A DNA stretch of 64,000 nt from Martelella sp. HB161492 (GCF_013184775.1 NZ_JAATVV010000002.1:88203-152202), one strand, 5' to 3'. Shown: positions 10,410 through 21,471, numbered from the stretch's first letter. Notes: a model not told the origin generated them from the sequence alone. Made by a program: numbers and translations.

Positions 10410-11468
10410 CTATTTTTCTCCCCGCTTACGCTCTCGGCCCGCAGAGCGCGCCATGATCTCCGCTACATGCCGCAAGTGATCCCGGATCGATATCGCCGGA
10501 ATACCGCCAATGCGCCGGCCCGCTTCCACATCGGTAAACACACCGCTCTTGGCGGCAATCTGAACGCCATCGCCAATGCGGATATGTCCGTTGATGCCAA
10601 CCTGGCCGCCAATCATCACGCCATCGCCGATCTCGGTACTGCCGGCAATACCGACCTGACTGACGACGCCGCAATGGCGTCCGATCCGGACATTATGGCC
10701 GATCTGAACGAGATTATCGATCTTGGTGCCTTCACCGATCACCGTGTCATCCATGGCACCGCGATCGATGGTCGTATTGGCACCGATCTCGACCTTGTCC
10801 TGGATGATGACGCGTCCGGTCTGGACGATCTTGAACAGGCCCGTCGGCGACCCTGAATAGCCGAAGCCATCCTGGCCGATGCGCACACCGGGATGAAGGA
10901 TCACGTCATTGCCGATCAGGGCATAATAGACCGAGGCGTTGGCGCTGACGGTGGTATTGCGGCCGATCTTCACATCCGCACCGATAACCGCGCCGCACTG
11001 GATTGATGAGCCGCGACCGATCTGCGCCCGTGCGCCGATAACGGCGTTCGGACCAACTTCGACGCTTTCTTCCAGCACCGCCGTCGGATCAATAGAGGCA
11101 AAGGGCGAGATACGGTCACTGCCCTCGATCGCAATCTGCGGCCGCACCGCCAAGGGATACAGCAGAGCTGCAGCACGGGCGAATGCAAATTGCGGGTTCT
11201 TCGCCACAAGCGCCGGGATCGACGCAGGGATCGAATCCCGCATCTCCGGCGAACAGAAAATTCCGCCCGCATGACAGGTTGTCAGTTCGGAAAGACTTCC
11301 ACGCGAGAGGATATAGCAAACATCGAATGCGCCAGCCCGATAAATCGGGGCGACCGACTCGACGAGCCTTTCGCTCGCGGACCGGTCGCTCAATTCAGCT
11401 CCGACACGCTCAGCAAGTTCGCCGAGACGAACCGCATTACGCGTGCCGAAGAATTTGGTGTTTTCCAT
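10410..11468 (-). CDS. lpxD: UDP-3-O-(3-hydroxymyristoyl)glucosamine N-acyltransferase
   Basis: The 352-residue protein adds the second hydroxyacyl chain to UDP-3-O-acylglucosamine. An N-terminal uridine-binding domain (about 1-105) precedes a left-handed beta-helix of hexapeptide repeats, with [36 protein letters not shown] and [16 protein letters not shown] (catalytic histidine). It lies 45 bp downstream of bamA, as in other alphaproteobacteria, and runs directly into fabZ. Confidence 0.96.
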   Translation of the reverse strand: MENTKFFGTRNAVRLGELAERVGAELSDRSASERLVESVAPIYRAGAFDVCYILSRGSLSELTTCHAGGIFCSPEMRDSIPASIPALVAKNPQFAFARAAALLYPLAVRPQIAIEGSDRISPFASIDPTAVLEESVEVGPNAVIGARAQIGRGSSIQCGAVIGADVKIGRNTTVSANASVYYALIGNDVILHPGVRIGQDGFGYSGSPTGLFKIVQTGRVIIQDKVEIGANTTIDRGAMDDTVIGEGTKIDNLVQIGHNVRIGRHCGVVSQVGIAGSTEIGDGVMIGGQVGINGHIRIGDGVQIAAKSGVFTDVEAGRRIGGIPAISIRDHLRHVAEIMARSAGRERKRGEK

Positions 11469-11513
11469 CAGCCAAAGCTCCAGAACAAAATATCCAGGTT
11501 CTGGATGACGAAA

Positions 11514-13850
11514 TCAGAACGTGTTTGCAATACCGAAACGGAAATTCTCGACGTCGTCGTAGCTCTGCTTCATGAACGGCACAGCATAGTCGAAGCGCAG
11601 ATCACCGAAGGGCGAGTTCCAGATCAGACCGATACCAACCGAAGCACGCATCGCTGCCGTTGCACCGTTGATCGAGTAACCCTGGGTGTCGACCTTGTTG
11701 CCAAACAGCGTACCTGCATCAACATAGGCCGCGCCGCGCAGGCTGATATCCTGCGGAATAAACGGAACCGGGAAGTTCGCCTCTGCAGAAATCGTCGCAT
11801 AGGTCGTACCGCCAAGCGCATCGCCCTGAGTCGTGCGCGGACCGATACCGTTGGACTTGAAGCCGCGGATTTCATTGCCGCCGATGACGAACTGGTCAAA
11901 CACATTCAGATCGCCATCGGTCGGAACGACGTAACCACCACGCACCGTCAACGAACCGATGATATCGGCCTCGTCAGAAAGCATCTGGTAGGCACGCGCC
12001 TTACCGGAAATCTTGTAGTAGTGCGAGTCGCCACCGATACCGGCGAATTCGTTTGTCAGAGACGCCAGAATGCCTTCGCGCGGCAGCTGCGGATTGTCGA
12101 TATCCGAATAGTCGAAGCTCTGCGAGAGCGATGAAACCGTCCACGGACCATTGGTGATCAGGTTCTGATAGATCGGCGACAGATTGCTGTCGTTCTCCCA
12201 GTCACCCGAACCGGTATAATCGAAGTGCTGCAGATTATACTGGAACGTCGATGACAGATTATTCGTCAGCGGAGCCGTAAAGCGGATATCGCCTGCGGTC
12301 TCGGCATAATCGTAATAATCGTTCGAAGACGACACGGCGCGATAGAGATCAAAGCCCGCAGCGATATGATAACCGAGGAAGTAAGGCTCGGTGAAGTTGA
12401 AATTATAGATCTGCGAGTTGTCGGCGCCTGCACCAACCGATGCACGGATGAACTGGCCACGACCAAGGAAGTTCTTTTCCTGGATCGAAAGTTCGAGCAC
12501 CAGCGAATCGCCTTCGGCGTCATAACCTGCACCGATTGCAAATGAGCCGGTCGGTTCGTCCGTCACGTTCACCGTCACGATCACGCGGTCAGGCGTGCTA
12601 CCCTGCCGGGTCGTCACGTCGACCTTGCTGAAATAGCCCAGTGCTTCGAGCCGGCGCTTGGCGCGATTGATCATCTCGATGTTATAGGCATCGCCTTCGG
12701 CGAGATCGAACTCGCGACGGATGACATAATCACGCGTGCGGGTATTACCGACGATATCGATACGCTCGATATAGGCATGCGGACCGGGATCGATCGAATA
12801 TTTCAGCGACACGGTATTGTCCGTGAAATTACGCGTCCCGCGCGGCGTCACCTGCGCGAAAGGATATCCCTGCGACGATACCGAAGCGGTCACCGATTCG
12901 GCAGACTCCTGAATGTTGTCTGCATCATAGGTCTTGCCAGCCTTGGTCTTGATCTGCTTCTGCAGCTTGGCAACATCGACACCCGAAACCGAATTATCAA
13001 TGGCAACATCACCAAAGGAATATTTGTCGCCCTCATCGAGATTGAAGGTGATCGTGTAGCTGTTGCTGTCTTCATCGTAATCGACATCGGTCGATTTAAC
13101 GATGAAATCAGGATAACCGTGATTGTTGTAGAAGGTCTTCAACAGATCTTCGTCGTGACGCACCTTGTCGGGATTATAGATATCCGCGCGGGTCAGGAAG
13201 GACAGCGGCGTCGACTTCCGCGTTGCGATCACGCCGGCAAGGCGCGCGTCAGCGAAAGCGGAGTTGCCGTTGAAGATGATCTTCTTGGTCTTGGTGCGAC
13301 CGCCCTCATTGATCACGAAGGCTACGTTGACGCGATTGTCCTGAACCGTCGCGGTATCGATCGTCACCTCAACATCGGAACGGCCGATCTGCGCATAGGC
13401 ATCCTTGATGTGCTGCGCATCAAGCTCTGCCTGTGCCTTGTTGTAGGGACCCATCGACTTCAGCTGGACAACGCCCTTCAGCTTCTCGTCGTTGACCTTC
13501 TTGTTTCCGTTGAAGACGACCTGGTTGATCATCTGATTCTCGGAAACATTGACCACGAGCGTCGAGCCGGAAACCGACATGCTCACGTCAGAGAAATAGC
13601 CCGAGCTGTAGAGATTGCGAATCGACTGATTGATGTCGGCATCGGTAAAGCTCTTTCCGGGAACGATCGTGAGCTTCGACTTCACCGCATCGGTACCGGC
13701 ATTGCCCGTTCCGTTGACGACGATCTTGCTGACCACGGCGGCCAACGCTTCTCCCGGCAAGGCGACAGCGGAGACAACGCCACCTGTAACAGCCAAAGCT
13801 ATGGAAAGTGCCGCACCAGAAACTGTGTTCAAGAACTTTGAACCGGCCAT
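11514..13850 (-). CDS. bamA: Outer membrane protein assembly factor BamA
   Basis: From ATG 13850 this is a 778-residue Omp85 protein, the core of the BAM complex that inserts beta-barrel proteins into the outer membrane. A signal peptide (hydrophobic, ending near EALAAVVSK) is followed by five POTRA domains (about residues 35-415) and a C-terminal 16-strand barrel ending FRFGIANTF with the aromatic terminal residue. The frame is open to ATG 13904. The start at 13850 is preferred because it places the signal peptide at the N-terminus and has AAAGGT upstream. It sits between rseP and lpxD. Confidence 0.95.
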   Translation of the reverse strand: MAGSKFLNTVSGAALSIALAVTGGVVSAVALPGEALAAVVSKIVVNGTGNAGTDAVKSKLTIVPGKSFTDADINQSIRNLYSSGYFSDVSMSVSGSTLVVNVSENQMINQVVFNGNKKVNDEKLKGVVQLKSMGPYNKAQAELDAQHIKDAYAQIGRSDVEVTIDTATVQDNRVNVAFVINEGGRTKTKKIIFNGNSAFADARLAGVIATRKSTPLSFLTRADIYNPDKVRHDEDLLKTFYNNHGYPDFIVKSTDVDYDEDSNSYTITFNLDEGDKYSFGDVAIDNSVSGVDVAKLQKQIKTKAGKTYDADNIQESAESVTASVSSQGYPFAQVTPRGTRNFTDNTVSLKYSIDPGPHAYIERIDIVGNTRTRDYVIRREFDLAEGDAYNIEMINRAKRRLEALGYFSKVDVTTRQGSTPDRVIVTVNVTDEPTGSFAIGAGYDAEGDSLVLELSIQEKNFLGRGQFIRASVGAGADNSQIYNFNFTEPYFLGYHIAAGFDLYRAVSSSNDYYDYAETAGDIRFTAPLTNNLSSTFQYNLQHFDYTGSGDWENDSNLSPIYQNLITNGPWTVSSLSQSFDYSDIDNPQLPREGILASLTNEFAGIGGDSHYYKISGKARAYQMLSDEADIIGSLTVRGGYVVPTDGDLNVFDQFVIGGNEIRGFKSNGIGPRTTQGDALGGTTYATISAEANFPVPFIPQDISLRGAAYVDAGTLFGNKVDTQGYSINGATAAMRASVGIGLIWNSPFGDLRFDYAVPFMKQSYDDVENFRFGIANTF

Positions 13851-14224
13851 GCTAAAATCTACCTTTGTACTCGCTCGGAATCTCTGCCCAGACTTCATCA
13901 GCATTTTTGCAATGAACCGGCCCCGGATCGCAAGATGCCTTGTGCCAGAAATACCTAATACACCGCAAGAGTGACCAAATCGCCACTATCTCTTTGAATT
14001 ATCGTAAATGAACCGTAACCTGAGCACACAAGTGGCTGTTTACGCATCATTAACCCGTTCGTAACATGTCCCCGCACAAACGCAAGCGCACATTTGCATA
14101 GCTTTGCCGCCGGAGCAAGCGCAGCGACGTCGCATCCCGACGCAGACCGCATACTGAATCATCAATCCCAAATATCAATCGTTAGTCGTAAATTGATGAT
14201 ATATCAACTCTGAATTGAATATAT
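13851..14224. other. rseP-bamA intergenic region
   Basis: This 374-bp gap holds no convincing gene. The part next to rseP (about 14155-14224) is AT-rich. Because both flanking genes run on the minus strand, the region probably carries a promoter for bamA-lpx, but I see no clear consensus boxes. Confidence 0.5.
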
Positions 14225-15352
14225 TCAGCCCGCCATCCTGCCGATCGTGTCATTCCAGGTGGCAAAAATCATCAGTGAGACAACCAGCGCCAACCCTATC
14301 CTGAACGCAATCGCCTGCGAACGCTCCGAGAGCGGGCGGCCGCGCACGGCCTCGATCGCATAAAACAGAAGGTGCCCGCCATCGAGCATTGGCACCGGAA
14401 GCAGATTGAACAGGCCAACGGAAACCGAAAGCACTGCGGCAAAGTTCAGGAAGGTGGCAAAGCCGAGCGAAGCCATCTGCCCGGCCATCTCCGCGACCCG
14501 GACAGGCCCACCGATCTGATCGGCCGCCATCCGCCCGGCAAAGACGCTGACCAGGTAATCATAGGTACCGGAAACGATATGCCAGCACTGGATCACGCCC
14601 TGCCAGATCGCTTCAAGCGGGCCGTAGGCCTGAACCCGGAAATTGCCGGCCTTGCTGTTGGTAACCACGCCGATCCGGCCGAGCTCGACGCTGTTGCCAA
14701 ACTGATCCTTGATATCGACGCGCTCGGGCACCAGCTTGATGTCCAGAAGCTTGCCATCACGATCGACCGTTACCGTGATCGGCGTCTCCGGCCGGACACT
14801 GACATAGCGGCTGACGTCGTCGAAGGTCGAAACCGGATGCCCGTCGAGCGCCTTCATCACATCGCCAGCGACGATTCCCGCTGTTGCAGCTGGGCTGTCC
14901 GGCTGCACCTGCGCGACAACCGGATCGGCAACCTGACGACCATAGACTGAAAAGAGTATGGCAAAGATCACGATTGCCAGAAGGAAATTGGCGATCGGGC
15001 CGGCAGCAGCGGTGGCAGCACGTTTCCACAATCGCGCGCCATTGAACGTCGTTTCCCGCTCCTCCGGCGAAAGCGCGGCCAGCGATTCGAAATCCGGCTG
15101 GCTCGCCGCATCCTCATCCCCATAGAAGCGAACATAGCCGCCAAGCGGAATCGCCGACACCTTCCAGCGCGTACCATGCTTGTCAGTCCTGCCGAAGATC
15201 TCCGGACCGAAGCCGATCGAAAAGGCAAGAATGCGAATGCCCGACCAGCGCGCAACGAGGTAGTGCCCCAGCTCATGAAAAAAGACCAGAAACGAGACCG
15301 CGACGATAAACGCCACAATGCGTCCGATTACACTGGTGAAGATCAGATCCAT
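14225..15352 (-). CDS. rseP: RIP metalloprotease RseP
   Basis: The 375-residue site-2-protease homologue is an inner-membrane zinc protease that cleaves transmembrane substrates such as anti-sigma factors and signal-peptide remnants. The zinc motif FFHELGHY (H26, E27, H30) is in the first transmembrane segment. A PDZ domain spans about residues 120-200, and the third zinc ligand region is in LLPVPMLDGGHLLFYAIEA. ATG 15352 overlaps the cdsA stop by one base (TGATG), so it is preferred to the TTG one codon upstream. Confidence 0.95.
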   Translation of the reverse strand: MDLIFTSVIGRIVAFIVAVSFLVFFHELGHYLVARWSGIRILAFSIGFGPEIFGRTDKHGTRWKVSAIPLGGYVRFYGDEDAASQPDFESLAALSPEERETTFNGARLWKRAATAAAGPIANFLLAIVIFAILFSVYGRQVADPVVAQVQPDSPAATAGIVAGDVMKALDGHPVSTFDDVSRYVSVRPETPITVTVDRDGKLLDIKLVPERVDIKDQFGNSVELGRIGVVTNSKAGNFRVQAYGPLEAIWQGVIQCWHIVSGTYDYLVSVFAGRMAADQIGGPVRVAEMAGQMASLGFATFLNFAAVLSVSVGLFNLLPVPMLDGGHLLFYAIEAVRGRPLSERSQAIAFRIGLALVVSLMIFATWNDTIGRMAG

Positions 15353-16224
15353 CAATCAGTTCCCATCGGTTGCTGGAGCACAGTATCAGCACCGAACAGC
15401 ATATGACCTGCCGATTGCAGCGATGTTGCGCCGCTGAAGCCGACGAGAATCGCCGCAACAGCAAACAGCAGGAATGCGGCGACGGCGAGTCCGTCGACCC
15501 GGTCCATGACCCCACCGTGACCCGGAATGAGATGACTGGAATCCTTGACGCCGAAGTGACGCTTCATCGCTGATTCAGCAAGATCGCCAATCTGACTGAC
15601 AATCGAAAGCACAAGGCTGAGCACGACGAAAGCCGGCCCGACAGAGCCGAGCGCGATCAGCACCACGACAAGCCCTGCAATCACACCACCGATCGTGCCG
15701 CCAATCGCGCCCGACCAGGTCTTGCCAGGTGAAATCGACGGCGCAAGCTTCGCGCCGCCGACCGCACGGCCGACGAAATAGGCAGTGATATCCGTGGCCC
15801 AGACCACAGCAAACAGAAAGAGCAGCGCAAACAGCCCGCCCTGCCCCTCGCCGCGCAGCGATGCCAGCGCAATGGCGATGAGACCGGCATAGACCAGCCC
15901 GCCGGCCGCGAACATGCGCTGCATCCGCCCGACAATGCCCGTCGCCACGACCACGCCGGCGACCAGCAACACCAGCAATGCAAAACCATAGACATCCGCG
16001 AGAACGAGTGCACAGACCAGCAGCAGCCCGGCCCAGCCGATCAGGAATTCCGAGCGAAACCGGCCCTTGCTGCCGCCAGCCATTGTCGACCATTCATAAT
16101 AGGCCAGCAGGCCGATCAGCACCGACAGCAGCCTGAAGGACAGGCCGCCAAACCAGGTGGCCGCCAGCACGACAACGGCCATGACGATCCCCGAAAGGAT
16201 GCGAAGTTTCAGTTCTCGCTGCAT
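15352..16224 (-). CDS. cdsA: Phosphatidate cytidylyltransferase
   Basis: The 290-residue multi-spanning membrane enzyme makes CDP-diacylglycerol from phosphatidate and CTP. The C-terminal CDP-DAG synthase signature is visible as SQIGDLAESAMKRHFGVKDS followed by HLIPGHGGVMDRVDGL. About seven or eight hydrophobic segments precede and surround it. It overlaps uppS and rseP by single bases (TGATG junctions), indicating a tightly coupled operon. Confidence 0.95.
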   Translation of the reverse strand: MQRELKLRILSGIVMAVVVLAATWFGGLSFRLLSVLIGLLAYYEWSTMAGGSKGRFRSEFLIGWAGLLLVCALVLADVYGFALLVLLVAGVVVATGIVGRMQRMFAAGGLVYAGLIAIALASLRGEGQGGLFALLFLFAVVWATDITAYFVGRAVGGAKLAPSISPGKTWSGAIGGTIGGVIAGLVVVLIALGSVGPAFVVLSLVLSIVSQIGDLAESAMKRHFGVKDSSHLIPGHGGVMDRVDGLAVAAFLLFAVAAILVGFSGATSLQSAGHMLFGADTVLQQPMGTD

Positions 16225-16967
16225 CAGATACCCGTCAATGCGGCCCGCTCGACCACGCCACCGAAACGTCGGTCACGACGGGCATATGTTTCCAGTGCGG
16301 ACAAGAAGGTCTCTTTCGAGAAGTCCGGCCAGTGGCCCGGAAGGAACAGGAATTCCGAATATGCCGCCTGCCAGAGCATGAAATTGGAGAGGCGCTGCTC
16401 ACCGCTTGTGCGAATGATAAGGTCCGGATCGGGGATGCCAAATGTGTCGAGCCTGGCCGCGATTGCGTCCTCGCCGACATCTTCTGGATCAAGCCGCCCC
16501 GCCGCCACATCCCGGGCAATATCGGCAACGGCACGGGCAATCTCTGCCCGACCACCGTAATTGACGGCGACAATCACGGTCAGTCCGGTATTGTCGCGCG
16601 TCGTCTCTTCAGCGTCATTCAGGGCCGCCACGACCACATCCGACAGGCCGTTCTTGTCGCCAATCATGCGAAACCGGATATTCTGACGATGATAATTGGC
16701 AAGCTCGCGCCGGATGAAAATCGTGATCAGCCCCATCAGGCTGTCAACCTCATCCTTGGGCCGCTTCCAGTTCTCCGAAGAAAACGCAAACAGAGACAGG
16801 TAACCGACACCCGCATCTCTGGCCGATTCGACAGCCACCTTGACAGCATCGACACCCTTGCGATGACCAAAGATGCGCTTGAGACCACGCCCATTGGCCC
16901 ACCGTCCGTTGCCATCCATGATGATGGCTACGTGTTCAGGCACCGTATCATTGGGATACTTTGTCAT
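16224..16967 (-). CDS. uppS: Undecaprenyl diphosphate synthase
   Basis: The cis-prenyltransferase elongates farnesyl diphosphate to the C55 carrier lipid for peptidoglycan and O-antigen. The catalytic aspartate lies in HVAIIMDGNGRWANGRG, followed by GHRKGVDAVK, LFAFSSENWKRP and, near the C-terminus, DLIIRTSGEQRLSNFMLWQ. ATG 16967 gives 247 residues, the usual size. A GTG at 16982 would add five. Neither has a strong ribosome-binding site. Confidence 0.95.
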   Translation of the reverse strand: MTKYPNDTVPEHVAIIMDGNGRWANGRGLKRIFGHRKGVDAVKVAVESARDAGVGYLSLFAFSSENWKRPKDEVDSLMGLITIFIRRELANYHRQNIRFRMIGDKNGLSDVVVAALNDAEETTRDNTGLTVIVAVNYGGRAEIARAVADIARDVAAGRLDPEDVGEDAIAARLDTFGIPDPDLIIRTSGEQRLSNFMLWQAAYSEFLFLPGHWPDFSKETFLSALETYARRDRRFGGVVERAALTGI

Positions 16968-16999
16968 TCGAACACTCGACACTTCAGACCAAAGGAAGG

Positions 17000-17560
17000 C
17001 TAAACCTGCATGATTTCCTTTTCTTTGTCAGCAAGCAATTCATCTACCCGTGAAATAGCCGCATCGGTGAGCTGCTGAACCCTGTCGGAAAGTGCACGGC
17101 TCTCGTCCTGACCGAGGTCGCCGTTCTTCTCCGCTTTCTTGAGGTCATCCATACCATCGCGGCGGACATGGCGCACGGCCACACGCGCCTTTTCGGCATA
17201 TTCGTGGGCGACCTTGACCAGTGAGCGACGGCGCTCTTCATTGAGCTCAGGCAGCGGAATGCGCAGCGTCTGGCCATCCATAATCGGGTTCAGGCCGAGA
17301 TGCGATTCACGAATCGCTCGGTCGACGGCGTTCACCATCGACTTGTCCCAGATATTGACCGCCAGCATGCGCGATTCCGGTACGGTGATATTGCCGACCT
17401 GATTCAGCGGCACGCGCGAACCATAGGCTTCAACCATCACCGGATCGAGAATATTGGCCGAAGCGCGGCCGGTACGAAGCGAATTGATATCACTGATGAA
17501 AGCGCTGACTGCGCCCTCCATACGGCGATTCAGATCACTGAGATCGTTAGCGTCACTCAT
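17000..17560 (-). CDS. frr: Ribosome recycling factor
   Basis: The 186-residue RRF splits post-termination ribosomes together with EF-G. The N-terminal [20 protein letters not shown], then [19 protein letters not shown], and the C-terminal region ending [11 protein letters not shown] are characteristic, with a three-helix bundle and an alpha/beta domain inserted in the middle. It sits between pyrH and uppS in the conserved order. Confidence 0.97.
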   Translation of the reverse strand: MSDANDLSDLNRRMEGAVSAFISDINSLRTGRASANILDPVMVEAYGSRVPLNQVGNITVPESRMLAVNIWDKSMVNAVDRAIRESHLGLNPIMDGQTLRIPLPELNEERRRSLVKVAHEYAEKARVAVRHVRRDGMDDLKKAEKNGDLGQDESRALSDRVQQLTDAAISRVDELLADKEKEIMQV

Positions 17561-17628
17561 GTAATTTCTCCCGTTCCAGCACGCGGGGCTCTCTTCTCGC
17601 GGCGCCCGGCGCGTGCCTGCGTTCCATA

Positions 17629-18348
17629 TCAGACGTCGGCAACGATCGTCTTCAAGCCGCTGCCCGTCATGATCTGCCCAAAACCGCCCTTTTCATGAAT
17701 CGAGAAGACGACGATCGGTATATTGTTTTCCCGCGCAATCGCAACAGCGGCCACATCCATGACCTGCAATCCGCGTTCGAGCACCTCGGCGTGACTGATT
17801 TCGTCAAAGCGCACGGCATCAGGATCCTTCTTCGGATCGGCCGAATAGATACCATCAACCTGCGTACCCTTGAAGATCGCCTCGGCACCCATCTCCGCAG
17901 CCCTGAGAGCAGCGGCCGAATCGGTGGTGAAGAAGGGATTGCCGGTACCGCCGGCGAAAATAACCACGCGGCCTGCTGCAAGATGCGCAAGACCCGCACG
18001 CTGGGAAAAGGATTCGCAGATTTCCGGCATGGCAATCGCCGACAGCACAGCAGTCTCAATACCGATCTTGCGCAAGGATGTCGCCAGAGCCAGTGCGTTG
18101 ATCACAGTGGCAAGCATGCCCATGTGGTCGCCAGTCACGCGATCGCCTCCCTTGGAGGCAACGGCGACGCCGCGAAAAATATTGCCGCCACCGACAACCA
18201 GGCCGATCTCGACGCCCATCGCCCGCACTTCTGCAATATCTGCAGCAATCCGGTCAGCGATCGCGACGTCGATCCCGAACCCCTGATTACCCATCAGCGC
18301 TTCGCCGGAGACTTTCAGAAGAACACGATTAAAAATAGGTTTAGCCAA
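17629..18348 (-). CDS. pyrH: UMP kinase
   Basis: The 239-residue amino-acid-kinase-fold enzyme phosphorylates UMP to UDP as a hexamer under GTP/UTP control. It shows [14 protein letters not shown] at the N-terminus, [27 protein letters not shown], and [20 protein letters not shown] (with I for the first V). The frame stays open to 18405, but the TTG at 18348 is chosen because GGGAGTGG lies just upstream and it starts at the conserved (M)[10 protein letters not shown]. Confidence 0.95.
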   Translation of the reverse strand: MAKPIFNRVLLKVSGEALMGNQGFGIDVAIADRIAADIAEVRAMGVEIGLVVGGGNIFRGVAVASKGGDRVTGDHMGMLATVINALALATSLRKIGIETAVLSAIAMPEICESFSQRAGLAHLAAGRVVIFAGGTGNPFFTTDSAAALRAAEMGAEAIFKGTQVDGIYSADPKKDPDAVRFDEISHAEVLERGLQVMDVAAVAIARENNIPIVVFSIHEKGGFGQIMTGSGLKTIVADV

Positions 18349-18388
18349 AAATCCACTCCCGAAATGCAATAAAACCCGGATACACGAA

Positions 18389-18414
18389 GGGCACCGCATT
18401 GTCACGCGGTGCCC
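18389..18414 (-). terminator. Hairpin between tsf and pyrH
   Basis: A perfect nine-base stem (GGGCACCGC / GCGGTGCCC) with an eight-base loop lies in the tsf-pyrH spacer. It has no long T run, so it could be a weak terminator, an RNA-processing signal or an attenuator. Confidence 0.6.
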
Positions 18415-18440
18415 TACGGTTTTACAGATCTAAAGCGAAA

Positions 18441-19367
18441 TCAGCCCTTGGCCGTCGCAGCAACTTCAGCAGCAAAGTCGCTTTCTTCCTTCTCGACGCC
18501 TTCGCCAAGCGCGAGGCGGGCAATCGCAGCAACCTTGATCGGTGCGCCGACTTCCTTTTCCGCTTCCTTGACGGCAGCAGCGACCGTCAGATCAGGGTTG
18601 ATGACGAAAGCCTGCGACAAAAGCGCGACTTCCTGGAAGAACTTGCGCATGCGGCCTTCGACCATCTTTTCGGCGATCTCAGCGGGCTTGCCCGATTCCT
18701 TGGCCTGTTCCAGGAACACGGCGCGTTCGCGGGCGGCAATTTCCGGATCAACATCGTCCGGCGTCACGGCCAGCGGGTTGGTGGCGGCAACATGCATAGC
18801 AACCTGGCGGCCGATGGCGACCAGAGCGTCCTTGTCACCGGTCGATTCGAGCGCGACGAGAACGCCGAGCTTGCCCAGACCATCCGAAACGGAGTTGTGA
18901 ACATAGGTCGCGACAACACCGTCGGCAACCGACAGCTTGGTCGCGCGGCGCAGATGCATGTTCTCACCGATGGTGGCAACCGCATCCTTGATGCTTTCGT
19001 CAACCGACTTGCCGGTCTTGGCATAGGTCGCAGCAGCAATGCCTTCAGCAGTACCGTCGGTGCCGAGTGCAACATCGGCGATGCCGGCAACCAGTTCCTG
19101 GAAAGCGTCATTGCGCGCAACGAAGTCGGTTTCGGAGTTGACTTCAACGACAACGGCGTCCGTGCCATTGCTGGCGATACCGACGAGACCTTCGGCAGCG
19201 GTACGGCCGGACTTCTTGTCCGCCTTGGCGATGCCCTTGGCCCGCAGCCAGTCGATCGCGGCTTCCATGTCGCCGTCAGTTTCGGCCAGAGCCTTCTTGC
19301 AATCCATCATGCCTGCGCCGGTCTTTTCGCGCAGCTCTTTCACCATAGCAGCCGTAATCGTGCTCAT
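18441..19367 (-). CDS. tsf: Elongation factor Ts
   Basis: The 308-residue nucleotide-exchange factor regenerates EF-Tu-GTP. The N-terminal UBA-like domain begins [20 protein letters not shown] and continues KKAL; the core shows [13 protein letters not shown], the contact region for EF-Tu. ATG 19367 is the family start; the frame is open 21 codons further upstream without homology. It is preceded by rpsB with a 278-bp spacer that contains a weak GGCCGC-AAGC-GGCC-type hairpin. Confidence 0.97.
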   Translation of the reverse strand: MSTITAAMVKELREKTGAGMMDCKKALAETDGDMEAAIDWLRAKGIAKADKKSGRTAAEGLVGIASNGTDAVVVEVNSETDFVARNDAFQELVAGIADVALGTDGTAEGIAAATYAKTGKSVDESIKDAVATIGENMHLRRATKLSVADGVVATYVHNSVSDGLGKLGVLVALESTGDKDALVAIGRQVAMHVAATNPLAVTPDDVDPEIAARERAVFLEQAKESGKPAEIAEKMVEGRMRKFFQEVALLSQAFVINPDLTVAAAVKEAEKEVGAPIKVAAIARLALGEGVEKEESDFAAEVAATAKG

Positions 19368-19645
19368 ATCTTGCCTCTTGTCCATTCGCTCAGGGCGCAG
19401 CACCGTCTGGCCAGCGCCGCATTTGGGCAACGAAATGTACCCTTAACTGTGACAGGGTGATGAAACACCGCCGTCACCACCCGCAATCCGCGCCATGCGC
19501 GTCCGGATGGTCGAAAACCGATGAAAGGCCGCTTGCGGCCCTTGCATCTCGATGGTGCAGCGCCTTGCAGCGCCCGGCCATCCCTCCTCCAGAAACTGGA
19601 GGATCGGCGACCGCGCCTCAGCCCGGCCGCCACATCATTTTAGCC

Positions 19646-20431
19646 TTACTCGGCCTTGCCTTCGGCATCGTCGGCAGCATCGTCAAGCGCCGGCTCAGCC
19701 GGTGCTTCAACGGCTGCACCGAGATCGATGCCTGCAGCGCCCTGCTGGCGGGCAATACCGTCGATGGCAGCGCGCGCGATCAGGTCGCAGTAGAGCGAGA
19801 TGGCGCGCGAAGCGTCGTCATTGCCGGGGATCGGGTAATCGACTTCATCCGGATCGCAGTTGGAGTCAACAACGGCCACGACCGGAATGCCAAGACGCTT
19901 GGCTTCTTCGATCGCGATCTTTTCCTTGTTGGTGTCGATGATGAAGATCAGGTCCGGAACGCCGCCCATGTCGCGGATACCGCCGAGAGCACGGTCAAGC
20001 TTTTCACGCTCGCGCTCCAGGTTGAGGCGTTCCTTCTTGGTGAAGCCCTGAGCTTCGTTGGACAGGATTTCGTCGAGCTTGCGCAGGCGCTGGATCGAGT
20101 TCGAAATCGTGCGCCAGTTGGTCAGCATGCCGCCGAGCCAGCGGGAGTTGACGTAATACTGGGCCGAACGCTGAGCGCTGTCGGCGATGATTTCCGAAGC
20201 CTGGCGCTTGGTGCCGACCATCAGAACGCGGCCATTGCGGGCAACGGTGTCAGAGACAACCTGCAGCGCACGGCTCAGCATCGGAACGGTCTGGGCCAGG
20301 TCCATGATGTGAATGTTGTTGCGTTCGCCAAAGATGAAGGGCTTCATCTTCGGGTTCCAGCGGTGGGTCTGGTGACCAAAATGCACACCAGCCTCAAGCA
20401 GCTGACGCATGGTAAAATCAGGCAATGCCAT
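19646..20431 (-). CDS. rpsB: Ribosomal protein S2
   Basis: The 261-residue 30S subunit protein shows [60 protein letters not shown] and [20 protein letters not shown]. An acidic/alanine-rich tail after residue 230 is typical of alphaproteobacterial S2. The start is ATG 20431, with AGGAGAAAAGGC upstream. It heads the minus-strand run, and its 215-bp upstream spacer shares space with the eipB terminator. Confidence 0.97.
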   Translation of the reverse strand: MALPDFTMRQLLEAGVHFGHQTHRWNPKMKPFIFGERNNIHIMDLAQTVPMLSRALQVVSDTVARNGRVLMVGTKRQASEIIADSAQRSAQYYVNSRWLGGMLTNWRTISNSIQRLRKLDEILSNEAQGFTKKERLNLEREREKLDRALGGIRDMGGVPDLIFIIDTNKEKIAIEEAKRLGIPVVAVVDSNCDPDEVDYPIPGNDDASRAISLYCDLIARAAIDGIARQQGAAGIDLGAAVEAPAEPALDDAADDAEGKAE

Positions 20432-20620
20432 GCCTTTTCTCCTTTTCCGGTTTAACCTCCGCAGGCCCATGAATGAACGCCCAAGGGGCGGACATCACCG
20501 GCGGAACCAGCCGGATTTCTCCCGGAAGATCCCAAAGCCTGCGTGTGGAATGGCTGGCCGATACCTGCTTTCACCGCCAAATGCAAGGCGAAAGCGCGTC
20601 TTTTCGCGCCAAGGCTGCGG

Positions 20621-20644
20621 AAAATGCGCCTTTCGGGGCGTTTT
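20621..20644 (-). terminator. Terminator after eipB
   Basis: On the minus strand AACGCC-CCGAAA-GGCGCA followed by TTTT forms a short hairpin a few bases past the eipB stop. The stem is short, so it may be weak. Confidence 0.55.
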
Positions 20645-20646
20645 GA

Positions 20647-21471
20647 TCAGCCGTCTTTCTTGGCGGTGCAGGCAACAGGCTGCAACAGGTCAAGCGCCTT
20701 CATTTCCGCCGAAATGCGGAAATCACCGAAATCCATCAGCAGATCGTGACTGATTCCGTCTTCGCCAAGCAGCATCGACATGGTGTAGCTCGGCATCTCG
20801 TCGCTCGTCGCATCGCCGGTCGGATAATAGGCGGTGGTGACCGGCCAGGCGCGCTCACGCGGCCCGCTCACGGCCTTGAGATCTGCAGCCTTCGGCACAT
20901 CCACCGCATGACCGATCATCGTCACCGCAAGCATGATCTCGTTGCCGGAGCCATCAAAGGTCCTGGCTTGATAGACCGTTTTTCCGTTCGCCGCCGCCCT
21001 GATGATGCCTTCCATATATTCGGTCGGGAATTCCGCCTCCGGAAGCTTGGCGCCGTCACCGTCTTCAACGGTCACGTCAATCGCCTTGTCGCTCTGGCGG
21101 ACGGCCTCCCCCTTGCGCTCCGACTGCAGATCGGCGTTGGAAAAGACCTTGGACGAAAATGAAAATGTACCGGCGCCCAGATCCTCGAAGCTGGAGGAGC
21201 TCTGGTCGGAATTCACCGTCTCGAATTCCTTCAGTATATCGGTCACCATGCGCATATTGGTGATGTAGCCGGAACAGAGGCCGCCGGTGAATTCATAGAC
21301 GAAACGACCGTCAATGCCTTCAATGCCCGACTGTTTGGAAGCCCATTCCAGCGAAAGATCGTAGATTGCGCGGTGGGGTGCAAGCGCTGCAGCCATGCCG
21401 GCTGCCGGCAGGGCTGTCACACCCAGGCCAACAGAAAGGGTTATGGTTTTTACGGCGGCAACGACCCGCAT
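20647..21471 (-). CDS. eipB: Cell envelope integrity protein EipB (DUF1849 family)
   Basis: The 274-residue periplasmic protein resembles Brucella EipB, a spiral beta-sheet protein required for envelope integrity. A signal peptide (about 1-25, ending AAGMAAA) is followed by APHRAIYDLSLEWASKQSGI and GGLCSGYITNMRMVTD. One cysteine in GGLCSGY and one in PVACTAKK near the C-terminus match the conserved disulphide pair of the family. ATG 21471 is chosen because it places the signal peptide at the N-terminus; the frame is open to 21540. Confidence 0.87.
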   Translation of the reverse strand: MRVVAAVKTITLSVGLGVTALPAAGMAAALAPHRAIYDLSLEWASKQSGIEGIDGRFVYEFTGGLCSGYITNMRMVTDILKEFETVNSDQSSSSFEDLGAGTFSFSSKVFSNADLQSERKGEAVRQSDKAIDVTVEDGDGAKLPEAEFPTEYMEGIIRAAANGKTVYQARTFDGSGNEIMLAVTMIGHAVDVPKAADLKAVSGPRERAWPVTTAYYPTGDATSDEMPSYTMSMLLGEDGISHDLLMDFGDFRISAEMKALDLLQPVACTAKKDG